From NCBI GenBank assembly GCA_022885665.1, contig JAGQDJ010000165.1, forward strand, positions 1-64,000: DNA of 64,000 nucleotides, in the 5' to 3' direction. Source of the DNA: Triops longicaudatus. Lineage: Eukaryota; Arthropoda; Branchiopoda; Notostraca; Triopsidae. Positions within the stretch are counted from its first letter, which is position 1, and the number at the start of each line of letters is the position of its first letter. Shown here piece by piece: positions 21,421 through 33,886 of this stretch. Under the pieces are notes generated by a model. It was not told the origin of the DNA and ran no database searches. It worked only from the letters and a program-made list of their open reading frames with translations. Position numbers and translations under genes: made by a program.

Positions 21421-22965
21421 GAAACGTATCTTATCGCAGAGTTTGTTCGTTACTCAAAGTGAACACAGCGTAAATTGTTGCCCCGTTGTTCAGCGAGGCT
21501 CGTTGCTACGTTGCGACTTTTCATAAATTTTTGTTGTTGTCCTAAAAAGGTCATCGTTACGCCTTGTTGTGTTATATCCAGAACAAGAGCACGTGACAAC
21601 TTCTTTCATTGTTGGCCGAAAACGCTCGTTTAACGATATTTGTTGCCGCACAGCATAAACTTGATGTTGCGTTCTGTTCTTGTTCAAGGATGTGCGTTAT
21701 AAGTTCGAGTTTAGTGTTGCCGGAAATGAATACTTTCGGAATTCCATTAGGATAGCTCAGGAATGATACATTATACTTTTTTCATTGTTGTCTTGAAACA
21801 AATCCATAAGTTTCATGGCCGCTGGAAAATGTTCTCGTTATGCATGCTGCATTGTTGCTAGGTATTCACATTTCATAGCTTATTTCATGGTTGACCTGTA
21901 ACAGTCGTCGTTGCAAATTTTCCTAGCTGAGCCAAACGAAGCAAATTCGCAATTTTTCATTTCTTAGTGAAAGATGCCCGTGACAGACAAAACGGGATGG
22001 TTCGTTAGTTTCACGCTGGGCCAAATACGTTTCGTTTTAACGACTTTCCTTCTTGATTCGTAACGTTGCAAATTTTATCACCTAATGTAAAAATACTTGA
22101 GTTACTTATCAAGTTTCATCAAAAAACAGTTTAGTATTCTCTGTCTTCTTCAGAAGAAACTAGGTAAAATTTTAGCATAAGTGCAAGCGTGATTTTGTTT
22201 CTCTCAAATTTAATTTGAGTTTTTTTTTATTTCGTTTTGCTTGGCGTGTGTTTGTTTAGAATGTCAACGCCACAGCTTGTATCCCATCAACGCGATGACG
22301 CAAGCGTATGTGTCTTGTCTTACCATGTCTGGTTTGGCAAATTTGTTGATTTTTTTTAAAAAAGATATTAGAGGCAACGACATTACAATGATAAGAACTT
22401 TGAATTGGATAAGATTTATTAGCTGTACGTGGGAGGTTTGAAGTTGACGCACCATATTTTGGTTAAGTGTGTGAATTCGGGACCAGCGTGGGAGACGAAT
22501 GTTAAATACTCGTTTGGGAAATCGTGTTCAGAGATCTAGAATGACTAAAGAGGAAATTGATGGAAAGATTACATTCTAGAAATCCACGTCTTTTTTCTAG
22601 TCGGTCCAAGTTAAGCCTGTATTCCTGAGCTTGGGTTTAATCTACATAACCATTCCTTTTGGAGACTCAGTTTCGGATTTAAGTTTGGCGAAGATTTTAC
22701 GGAGCATTAAGGGAAGGAAAAGAACACGCAAAGATTAGAGATGCTTCACTGTGGAAGATCGAAGCGTCAATTAGGACTTTGGGTCGATGTTAATTAGTCA
22801 CGATGCATAAAACCCCAGTTTGAAAAACACAACCAAGTCACACACGAATTTCGTTAAAATTTGCCATGAAAGGTTAATGAAAGCCGCCGTGCAGCGTTCG
22901 TGTATTGTCAAAGTCAAGGTTTTTCGCTGGTGTTAATTTACAGGGCTTTTTCCTGTACATGTCGC

Positions 22966-24252
22966 ATTTGCATAGGCAACCTGCAATTGGGCACAGCGCG
23001 CAAGTGAAACAGTAGCGCAGTCACGTTCCTCACCTTTATGAGAGAAAAACTTGTTTGCGTTTCTTTTTTCTCTTCACACGTCAGCTCGAAAGCAATTTTT
23101 CGTTTTGCTTAGCATAATTAAAATAAAAAGTGTAAGAAAAATATTTAAAATATAATATTTAAGTCCAGAATTTTTGGTATTACTAATGCCATGCAATACG
23201 GTCGTAGTCTGTTTTTTTACGTCGTAGTGAGTTAACGAGTACAACATTGAATTTCAAGATTTTGTACTGAACTCCATGAGCAAAGGGACAAAAACCCGTG
23301 CGTCAAGTCCTTGTTTTCGTCTTAAGTGTCGAAGCAGACAAGCTCGCATGGAAACCTGAAGCATCAGGTGGGATTATACTGAATGGGGATATGCATTCTG
23401 TATTTGCATACCCGTTCTTATCCCAAGTTTCTTCTGGGCGACATTTTAATACAATTTAAGCAATGTATTAAGAGTAAACGCAATTTTCATTTCCAGCAAC
23501 ATTTGCATCCAAATGAGACACCTTGTCTGGTTTAATCATATGGAAATCTTCTTTGCTGCGAAGCAGGCGAATGGCTCACGCTTTAAGTTCAAACTCTTCC
23601 TTAACTCCCAGAATCTTAAAAGACCAAGGAGGTTGGTTAGAATGAGCAAACGAAGGCCTCAATTAAACCGCCTTCTTGGCGGTGATGATGACGTCGATCG
23701 TTGCACTTTGAATGTTGGGGGCCCTAACATGTGGACGCACGGGAGTTGAAGCTTGACTACATAAAACCCATTCCCACCCTTCCCATCAGCAAACTTGTCA
23801 TTTAGTGAAGAATACTCATTTACATTCACGAGTCGTCATTACCAGCGTTGTCCTGAGATGAAACTAAAAATACGAAGTAAAAAAATAAGCAATAAGCCTT
23901 GTCCCAAATACATTCTATTTTTTTTATTCTGTTAAATGTTAAGTAATAAAATTTAAAATAAATTAAAATTATAAAAAAAAATAAAATAAAAAAAAATTAA
24001 ATAAAATTTAATTCTGTTAAGTAATAAAATTTAAGGAGATTTAAATGTATGTAATTTGTAATCTTTAAAAAGAAATTGGGAAATAAGCAAATCAAACTGA
24101 AAATCACAAACACCGTAAGTGGGATGAACGACAGAAATAGAAAGGTGCGTGATGAGTCAAACGTTGATTTAGTCTCCTCTTGATGATATGCAAGCCACGC
24201 CTCCTCACCAAGTTTCCACAGCGGGAACTTTAGGGCGTGATATTATGCAAAT
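22966..24252. promoter_or_regulatory. Cluster of perfect octamer (POU-type) motifs
   Basis: ATTTGCAT occurs at 22966-22973, 23402-23409 and 23501-23508, and ATGCAAAT at 24245-24252. A near match, ATATGCAT (23389-23396), sits beside the second. Four perfect octamers in 1.3 kb exceeds the average in this AT-rich window, which has roughly one per 5-6 kb elsewhere. An enhancer function is inference only. Confidence 0.25.
23917..24030. repeat. AT-rich low-complexity tract
   Basis: The tract is A/T-only over long stretches, with two copies of an ATTCTGTTAA...AAGTAATAAAATTTAA block about 70 bp apart. It looks like simple-sequence expansion. Confidence 0.7.
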
Positions 24253-24532
24253 TAGAGCTCAGTTCCAATCAAACACCTTGGTCTTGTTACGTTCCGTACT
24301 GCACACAATGCAAAAAAGGTGAGGAAAGAGAGAGGAAGAGGAAAATGTCGAAAAGATTAATCAGGTGTGCCGGAAATGACGAGAGACGATAGGTTATTTC
24401 CGTTTGCTCGAGTTACAGAAAGTGAGCAACAAAAAAAAGGGTAAGCGCATTGTCAACCAAAGGAAATCTCGGAGCTTAGTTTCCTAAGCAAAAGCATATA
24501 AGTGATCATGTTTCTTTTGCTTGTGGAGGGTT

Positions 24533-24542
24533 GGGGGGGGGG
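24533..24542. repeat. G10 homopolymer
   Basis: A run of about ten G residues. A C13 run follows 200 bp later. Such runs are length-unstable. Confidence 0.8.
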
Positions 24543-24738
24543 AGTGTTTGGGGATAGGAGGAGGCAATAAAAGCAAAGCGGCTCGTCTGTAAGTGAAAAA
24601 CCTTTCGGTCTTGGGGTTTATGCCTCGGGGTACTGTAACTGGGAAATTGGAACCTTCGGGGATTTCGTTTGTGTGTGATACATAGCAGTAATCAAGGTTT
24701 AGAGTAGGGTGAGTTTCCCTGCGAAAAAAGGGTTACAA

Positions 24739-24751
24739 CCCCCCCCCCCCC
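24739..24751. repeat. C13 homopolymer
   Basis: A run of about thirteen C residues within intron or intergenic DNA. Confidence 0.8.
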
Positions 24752-25127
24752 ACTTTATGAGCGTGGCGACAGTTAGCAGATTGCTCGGACAAGGAATTGA
24801 GTCAACACGGAACTGACTTTTAGTAACGAAAACCACAGCAGTGATTCATTTATGCTTAAGAGAGTTCTTGACCACAAAAATACCGCGATAAGAGATCGAG
24901 TGCGCTATGAAGCGATTAAAACCAAAATGAACGGGTCTCCGAAAAACTACTCACACTGCCTACTACTCACACTATTCAGTACAAACATAGCCAAACTTCT
25001 TTGATTTCTCAGGACATACAAAATATCCTGCAGTTCAGCATCACAGTTGAGCAATTTTCCGTTTTACCACCAACCACTTTATTCGAATCGTGATGGTTTT
25101 AGATGGGATTTTTGAGAAACTTAACCA

Positions 25128-25215
25128 ATCTAAACCTGGCCAAACTAAATCTATTCTAACCTAGCTAAACCTATTCTAACCTTCTAACCTAGCTTACTGA
25201 ATTTACCTTAACTTA
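25128..25215. repeat. Degenerate CTAACC-like repeat tract
   Basis: Successive TCTAAACCT, TTCTAACCT and AGCTAAACCT units with variable spacers suggest a decayed simple repeat related to (CCTAA)n. It is too irregular to be a functional telomeric array. Confidence 0.5.
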
Positions 25216-27578
25216 CAACACCTTACACTTTTTGGCTTTTTGAACACTGAATTCTAATGTAGTAATATTAAAAAAAAGTTTCTCTAAATTAATGTCAGGA
25301 TAAGGTATGGTCATTGAAAGTTCTCGTTAGATTTCACATTGGTAGTTTTCGATCAAGTACCATCTCGCATCTGTGACAATAAATCACCAAAAAGGCTAAG
25401 CAAAAACAGTTGTAGTTTTGAAAGGCTCTATTAAAAGCAGGATTCTTTGGTGATGTCTAGGACTAAATGACTATAACTCATTGTTGGTGTGTGAGAATTA
25501 GCTCATGAAAACAGCCTGCGGGGAAAGGTAAACAATGGTATATTTCAGTGCTGTCTACACAAACTGATATGATCGAGTAGCAGTTTAGCATTAGTGACGT
25601 AGTACTTTGTAGGCTCGCAAATATGTCGGTAATTGACTGGTGTTGTCGAAATTGGATTTCCTACTTATTTATATCTTAAAGTTTGGTAACATGGAAATTA
25701 GCAGATATTTGTAAAGCATTTTCATTTCTCCTATTTCAATTTTTTATATATTTTCGTTCAACTGTTGAATACTGTATTTTCTTTTCATTTGCTCTTCTCC
25801 TTTTTAATTTATGAATGTCATAGTTTACTTTTCTTCTGCCACTTTCGTCAGGGTTTTCGTTTTTCCACTTTCTCGTCTTCTTTTCCTTTTGATGTCTTCT
25901 CAGGCTTCTTCACTTTCTTCTTCAGCTTTTTCATATTCATGTAGTTTCACCACACCCTTCTTCGTCTTCATCTTCGAGTCCATCTTCGTGTTCTTGACTA
26001 CGACTTTCTGAGTTTTTTTTTTCTTTTTCATTTTTTTCTTCAATATGCCTTCTCGCTTTACTTTATATTTTCTCTTCCATGTATGTAGCATAAAATCGAA
26101 ATTGCAGCCAGATCGCATTCCTATTGGAGTTTAATCGTAAAGTGACTACCGTGCCTGTCGCGTGACAAATATAGATATTGTAGAGCAAGCTTATTGTCTT
26201 GGCTTTACGGACTAGATAGGAAGGTCAGATGGACCGGTAAAGAAAAGTAAGAATAAAAAGGGCCCCAGCGTTTTCCGCACATCTGCCCCAAGAGTTATGA
26301 GCATATTGGTGTCGGCCAAGGCAGCGACACAAAAGGTAGTAATGATTGTCGTGTTCCCATCTGTCAGTACGTGTGACAAAACGGGTTGGCCCTTAACCAT
26401 TTATCGATTGGCCGCGGACTGAATCCTTATGTCATTTCCATGTCAACAAATTAACTGAAAAGCTTACTCCACTCTGAATCTCGGTTGCGCTCAGTGTCTT
26501 CTTTGACACGGACTTCAACTCCCTAACAAGTAACAGTCCCACTGTGGAAGCCAAAATATTCACGTAGAACAATCTTCAAGCGTAATACAAAGCGATGAAG
26601 ATTTACACGCAGAAAATCCCTCGTTCTTAGCAAAATTGTGTTATGAAAATCCATGGGACACCTTTACTTCATACGAGTTGTAATCCTTCTCTCCTTTTGG
26701 TGTTTATCGTACTTTTTCTGATATTCAGTTTCGAAGTTTTTTTTTTTCTCTACGCGTAGCCTTGGGTACCGCGTAAAATGAAGTCATCCGTGAAAAATAT
26801 TGGAAGGAAGTACCGCGTAACATGGGAGCTATCCCTATCCATATCTGAGCTTCACCTAAAAAAGTTATCTTTTGCAAGAATTTATAATTTCTAAAATATG
26901 TAGTTCCTTATCAAAATGCTTTCTAAATTATGTCGAAACTTAAAAAAATATAACGAAACAGCAAGTTTCGAATTTGTTCCTTTTTGCTTGGGTTTCACAT
27001 TCGAACTGCGAGAGGGTGAATTTCCTTCTCGCTTGACGGGTCACTGAACTAATCTTTGATCGAGAAGCCAAATTCAGGCAGTTTCCTATAAATTTACCCT
27101 GTAGTCCATCCTATAAGGAGTGAAGGGTGAAAACCAGATCGCATAGATGGTATTGTACTGTTTGAGGGAGGATAAAAGTTTTTCATGGCGGATTCCCGTG
27201 ACGACGACAACAATACTCATTGGCTCTGACCTCCCCTCTTTTTCCGAGAATAGACAGAGGAACAAACTTTACCACCACCACCTCAACCCCCTTCTTTCTC
27301 TTTCCAATCAGTTGGGATCGCGCGCTTTTGATATCGACCCCCCTCTCTCATCCTTGGCTCAGAGATGAGAGATGCTGCTGCTTGCGCTTCGCTGCCAAAG
27401 TTGCTTTTCTACCCGAATTAAGAATTAACTCACCCTCCTCCACCACTCTCGAGGGATAGTGCAGATTCCAGTTTGAAGGCAGGGTGCTGAAGGGAAATCA
27501 AGCATACCTAAAGAGGGCAAATCGAGCTCCTGGGAGTTGGGCAATGTTCCGAGTGCTCATAGTGTGCGCGTATAGCAC

Positions 27579-27621
27579 AGTGCAGTACACAGGACAAGTA
27601 CTGGCGTATGTGTACTGCACT
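27579..27621. repeat. 12-bp perfect inverted repeat, extendable stem
   Basis: AGTGCAGTACAC (27579-27590) pairs exactly with GTGTACTGCACT (27610-27621) across a 19-nt loop. Beyond a bulge, GCGTA on the left pairs with TACGC on the right. Its size is within the range of small structured RNAs, but nothing shows transcription. Confidence 0.75.
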
Positions 27622-30600
27622 TTACGCATGTGAGTCATCCCATACATGTTTCATAAAAGCGCATTTTGATAGAGGGGTGGAACTTGAACTTGCATGTTCT
27701 CTTGGTAAGAGAGGGGAGACGAAAGCTTGTCCTTGTTTGCTCCATTTTAATTACACGTGATGGAGCAGATCCAATCTGAATCCGTCGGCTACGCTTTCTT
27801 CTTCTGCTGCTCGATCCTCTTCAGGTCTAAAGGGTCGAAAAAACTTAATTAGCCTCCAACAGCCTCTTGGAATCGTGCCTGTTTTAGACTCGGGGTAAGA
27901 CTATACGCATATGTGTGTGCAAGAAAATAAGGGTGTTAGACAGTTCGAGGGATTCTGAAAGGAAGTAAGAGCGAAAGGGGGTGAGAGGGGGTGAACCATT
28001 GTTGGCAAGCCGTGGAAGCAAAAGGGAGACTATCCCGCCTTTTTCCCTTCTCTTCTGCGCGTTCTCCCTCGTTTTCGGGGCTAAGGGTGAGATTGCAGGG
28101 GTTGGTTTCAAACAATGTACTATCCCACCCCCTAAAGGGACCATGGGGGTTGAAAGGATGGATAGGAAGCGAAGGTAACAATACTTCACCCTGCATTCCG
28201 GGAGTGGTACGTACATGTATAGTACAGTACCTTCACCGTGAAAGCTTCCGAAGCATTTGTACCGGAGACGCTTCTAGCCCCAGGTGGTATATTGCAATGC
28301 AGAGGGTGATTAAGGGGCGAAAAGAGATCGTAAGACGAGTTTAGGGGGTTATTAGAGAGAAACAAAGCTAAAATGTGGAATGGTGTTTACAGGTATTGAA
28401 AATTATTACTATTGCGGGGTTAAAATAACAGAAAAGGAAAAGAGGGTAAGGCTGCTAACAGGGATTGTTTGTACGACGAAAAGTGTACATTGTTAGATAT
28501 TTCCTGGAAGCTTACACACTGTTTAACGTAATTGCAATGTTGATGGTTTTGGGCCTGTCAATCAATAGTTCATTGTTGAGTTGATGGGGAGGATTGGTAA
28601 GCCTGAGGGTTCTTGGGGGTAATTTAGTGGGTAACAGGCAAGTTTTCGGTCTAGGTTCGCGGGAAGCAACTTGATGCCAGAGCTTGTTCTGTAATATCCA
28701 TCAATCTTGTTATCAATTTGTCTCTTTCAATTATTTTTGTTTTCCATCTTGTGCCGGTACCTAACTACGGTGTTCAGTTTCTAATGCCCTTTTTTGCTCT
28801 TCAAATTTGCTCAGTCTCAGGGTAATTTAAATACAAAGTCTTCATTGAAAACGAAGGAGACAAGGAGTGAGAATTCAAACTTCCCACCGAGTAGTGGAAG
28901 AAAATAAAATCTTCATTGAAATAAAGAAGGCAGGGACTAAGGAAAAGTATGTCCTTGATTTTTCTCTCACTGACAGAAGATTTTTCTTCTTGGCACCATT
29001 GGGCGAATGAAAGATTGGTTCAGTTAGCGTTTCATTCAAGTTGACTCGGTTCGACTTGCTTGTCTTTCACCCAACCAAGCTTGCACGTTGCAGCAGAGAG
29101 AAAGAGATAAAAAGGGTTTAGCAAGGACGTGTTTTGATGCTGCAGCACCCAACCTGTTATTTGTATTGTCTTGCTATCGCGTATATTGGTGTATGGTACT
29201 GTAGCGTAGAGTGTTTGAAAGGAACAAGTTCGATTATTTGAACAAGAAGCAGCAGCTTAAGTTGGTGTTGGAGAAGGAAAGGAGGAGTAGAAAGGCTTGG
29301 GAAGAGCCTTTTGCTATCACCACCATACATGGTCAACTAAACTTGTGTGTGCTCTGCCCAAAATCCTCCCCAAGTTTCTTCGTGTCTTGTCTCCAGTCCA
29401 ACTTGCTGGCTGGACGACCTTCTTAGTTTTATCTTGAGTCAACTTGTGTATTCATTACTCAAACTTTTGTTGTTCTGCTGGACTTTTAACATGTTAAACG
29501 GGCACGAAGTAAACAGCTACATTCCGTTAATCGCGTATAGTGAAACAGTTGGCGGAAAGATAAACTAGACTCGTTCAGGGCGCCTGGAAGCATTTCATTG
29601 TTGCCCTGCTGTCTACTTGGCGAGTATCCCAGCGTGGCATACCTTGCTGGACTCGCCTGGAGGGCGGAGAGATCGGGAAAAGTTCGATGAATGTCTCTAC
29701 CCGGCTTTGAACGTTTGTAGACCACGACCTTTGCTTGTCTGCTGTTTGCTCATTTTGTCCGTGCTTGTCATGCGATTGGAACATCCATTTAGGAAGAGTT
29801 ATCACTGAGCACAAGATTAAAAGCTTCGAAGGCTACCAACTCCAAACTTACCTGAATTGTGAGATTTTTAGAACGCAAATGTTTCTTAAACGAATATGAT
29901 GGCAACGATGAATGTTCTGCTTTTTGCGTTTGTTTGCATTGAAATGAATTGCAAGCTCAGTTCTGCAAGCTAACTGATCTTTCTTTGAAAAATACTTGAT
30001 AATGTTCATTAAAAAATCACAGTGGAATAAAGCGTAGCAAAGAATCAAGTGTTCTTTGCAAAGTCATCCACGCACGCTCTCAGTGTTAGTTGGTCAAACG
30101 CGTTTTACCTCCAACTTGCTACGTTCAAACTTTCAGAGCCATCAAATGAGGGAAGGCTCTGTGGCAATCTGACTGGTGTGTTAAATTTTCAAACGTTTTG
30201 CACCGGAAGCTTCATTTCGAATGTTTTGTCCATCATTCTGTCATCCAGGAAGGAAAGGGGGTTTGAATGTGGGTGGACGCGTTCGATCTACACTTCGGAG
30301 TTTCTTAAAATCATAGACGGACAGAGGATGCTCTGGAAAATACCTGTTATGTGTTATTTTCGTTTCCTACTTTTGTCTCCGCCATCTTGTCTTCTTTGAA
30401 TTCAGCTTCAACATTTCAGCATCTCGGGATTTCAAGGCTCACATAACAGCTTTTCGCAACGTTTCTGTTCAACGAGAACTCATTTTTTCCTCCGATTTTC
30501 ACGAGTTGGAAAGAAGCTAAAAATTTTCGACTTCGCGATCTCAATCTCCGGAAGTAAATGGACGAGACAAAAAAGTCACCTAAACCAAAAAAAAGTTAAA

Positions 30601-33600
30601 AAAAAAAACATTTAAGGCAAGAAAGTCAGTGTTGAAAGAGAGTAACGGAGAGGAAGAATTAACCTTGCGAAATTGAATTAACCGTATTAGCCCTCTTTTT
30701 CTTGCCTTCCCCGAAGGAGAGCCGAAAGAAAATGTTCGTTTGGAATTGGATTACCTACGATAGTGGGGGGGAACTTTTAATAGAAGACGAAAGTGAAAAG
30801 AAATGAAGAAGTGCCTTTTAATTAGCTCAGAAGTAGAACAAAGGTCAAAATGGAGTAGATTTTTTAAGAGACTTTTTGAAAAAGTGGGGCATTAAAAGGG
30901 TTGAATTGAGTAATATATGACCAAAATTTATGAAAAATAGAGAGGCTAAATACATTAGATTGAGTTCTGTCGTAAATCCAGGTTACTTTAAAAGCAGTCA
31001 TAACATTCTTTTTGTATTAAGCTTTCCTGTATTTGCTACTTCTTGTTTTTTTTTTTCTTTTGGCAAGTCTTGAAAAGCGTTAGTTCCAAAGCGTGAAGAA
31101 AGTACATAACCTCATGTTTGATTTTGAATTCTAAATGCTTTATTCAATTTGGACAAGCGAGTTGTGAACGTCTTTCTTCAAAGATAAATATCCTTAAGAG
31201 CAAATGTGTACCTTGCCTTTAGTCAACGTGGACTTTGTCAATGGATTTTTCTTGGCAGTGAGAAGCGTAAAACGCTGGGCTAATAATTTTAGAGTCTGAA
31301 AATGAAGATCTTCCAAGTCGAGAAAGGGTTCTGTTTGTGTTGTATAAGTGAATAAATTTGGCCAACAAATGTTGAAACTTCCCGATATGTAAATAGCATT
31401 TATACAATGCAATTCCGTTCCTCTATCTCCTTTTTTATGACAAAAGTTTCGTGTATTTTCTACATTTGTATGTTGGCCCTCCTGAAACCCCCATTTTACG
31501 AATTCACGCATCCGCACCGCAGAATCGCGTCTGTGTACATCTTCCATTAGATGGTGAGGCTATGTTGAAAACCCGCGACGATTTGCGGGAAATCTCACAC
31601 TTTGTCAATATTCGCTATTGTCACGTAACCTTCCGTGACTTCATCCACGCAAATAAATAAGATCATTTCCTGATTTCCGGAATAACGTAAAGACCACTCT
31701 CCTTCGTAGCTTGCGTTTCGAACATTGCGTCACACCTTTACTAGACCGGCTTGAGGAGATGCGCGAAACGCAATCGTATAGCCGTTGCGCATTTTCCAAG
31801 TTAGCAGTCCGAGAGGCTGCAGCTCGAACGGTTCGTACTGTCGTCAAGGCAGAAAAAGGCTTTTGACTTCGGTTCACAAGTTTGAGCAAATATACCGAAC
31901 CCATCTCGTGCGCTTTGCAACATTCCATTGTTACCTTAGAGGCTCTCCTCTCAGAATTGCGCAACTTTCCGTGGCTTCGTAAGTGCGAACTTTTGCGCGT
32001 GCTTTACGCAAACCACTTCGCCAGTCGTGAAGAATTTCACGATAAAAAGCCTCACGCTCGTGTTGCTTACCTTTGGAAACTGTAATCTGACGTAACTTTC
32101 AAGAGCGAATGGTGAGAGAAGTTCTAAAGATGCGTTATGCTAGCACCTGAGCTGTCGATTGGTTGGAGCGTTGTGGGGACTGAACGGCGTGATAATTTGC
32201 GTTTCGAGCATCTCGTCGTGCATTAGCCGTTGCGGCATAATGCTGCAAGCATTCAAAATTGAACTTTTTGCGCTAGAAGTCTCGCGCCCGTACCGCTCTA
32301 ATATTTTCACCTTTGGAGAACTTTTCTTTGTCGTGTAAGCACCAGACAGATAAAACGTTGTAATAAAAGATCGAGTACGAAGTGTGAAAAAAGGTAGCAG
32401 TAGAACTAGCAGTCACGGTGAAGAGATTTTTAAGTTGATTTTTACGTTGCTCAACAGTAGTTCTTTGGAGTTGCTCAACAGTGTTTCTTTTTTCTTTTGG
32501 TACACTGGTATGGGATGTGGTAAGCTAAGAAGAGAAAAGTCTGTCGGTGTAGTGCATTAAGCTTAATGACCTTCCCTTGAGAGAAGAAATGGTAGTGGCA
32601 AAAGAAAAGATGTTTATTTTCAGCAACAGACTATTTAAAAACTCGAAGAAAAAAATTCCCAACTCTTCAGCTTAGGAAAGAGGGAATGTCTTTCTGTTTG
32701 CCACCAACTCTTAAAACCCCTCTAGTCACCAAAATACAAAGTCGTTAAGAAAGGCTTCCCAAAGGGGTTAAAAGACAAGTACGGCAGACCTAGTTAAAAA
32801 AGAGAGAAAAAATAGTTAAAAGAAGAAAATGGGCAAAACAGGGTTTAAAGACTTTGAAAAGGATAGGGAAACCGTGGTGACTGATATGTAAAGTGAGATT
32901 AAGGTGTAAAGCGAGTTAATGTCGTGTGTCCCCCACGTCCCGGGGGTTGTTTACGTCCAGCCGTGGGTTCAAGTGGTGGTTTTCGAGAGGGTTAATGGTC
33001 TTTAGGTGACACGAAAACGGGGGTTGCATACCTTCTACTCTCTTTAAATGGGTTAGCTAAACTTGTGCTGTGTTGTTAACCACAAACTCCGCATAGTTTA
33101 TAAGCTTTAATTGACAGTGTCGTAGCGCCACCCCCTGAGATGTTCAAGGGGTTGAAATTTGCGAAAATGATGGATGCATTGACGTTTTGGCCAGGTTGAC
33201 CTCAAATTCATGGGTCATTTATCTCACCCTTGCCTTTCTGAAAATTGTTGACTCCGGAGGAGGTCGCTTTGCAGGAGAGAAAATGTGGGTGAGAAAAAGA
33301 AACGCGCAAGAAAAACAAGGGTGATCGTTTATCGGAGTTTTTCGGGACAAAAATCGGACCACTCTCTGAAATTAGATCGAGTCATATCAATTTTATTTTC
33401 CCCTGCACCCTATTTCAACCACCTAAATCGTAATTTTGGAGAAGACTGGCAATTTTCACACCAAGAAATTGGAAGTTCATGGAATCTACAAATTAGATAT
33501 GCACAATTTTGCGAAACGGAATTCAGCCTTTGGATGATAAGGCTCAGGGGGTGATTGAGGCAACAAGGTGCATCGAATGTAAAACTTGTTAAGCAGTTTG

Positions 33601-33800
33601 AAAAGGGGTGCTTAAGTATTAATTGGATGATTCGTCAGGTTTTGGAGGTGTTTTCTAGGCTGAAACGAATTTACGAGCTAATCTCCGTAGAAGCACGTGA
33701 CGGTCTGAAATTATTCTCCTGGAAGTTGCTTTTTTTGGACAAAGAATTAACGGGTGCTTAGCCGAATGTGAATGACAGATTAATTAACAGTGTTCTTAAT

Positions 33801-33886
33801 GTTTTTCTTTACAGGAATTCTACTCGAGACATGGATTAGTCGATTTTTATACGTTCCGGGGAAAACGGACGCAAAAAACGTCGAAA
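33801..33886 (+). other. Splice acceptor and 5' leader of the first coding cadherin exon
   Basis: A pyrimidine tract and acceptor (TGTTTTTCTTTACAG, ending 33814) precede 72 bp of leader before ATG 33887. That leader is open in the same frame as the cadherin, so translation could in principle start in an upstream exon. The signal peptide lies after ATG 33887, which supports that ATG. Confidence 0.75.

Larger units (their letters stand above)
13596..33814 (+). other. Intergenic or first-intron DNA of the cadherin gene
   Basis: About 20 kb contain no convincing exon. ORFs here are short and lack family motifs; several are homopurine or homopyrimidine artefacts. The region contains hairpins (18250-18275, 18827-18854, 27579-27621), a 5S-like fragment (about 21369-21386), octamer motifs (22966-24252), AT-rich low complexity (23917-24030), homopolymer runs, a degenerate TAACC tract (25128-25215) and a pyrimidine-rich tract (25740-26060). 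Confidence 0.5.

Noticed and set aside
25128..25215. Interstitial telomere array
   Set aside because: Units are irregular in length and sequence; a real (CCTAA)n array would be regular.
25900..26118. Lys-rich minus-strand ORF
   Set aside because: It is a by-product of a pyrimidine-rich low-complexity tract.
32930..33140. tRNA-like GGGTTCAAG and GC-rich hairpins near 33 kb
   Set aside because: No A-box at suitable spacing and no cloverleaf pairing.
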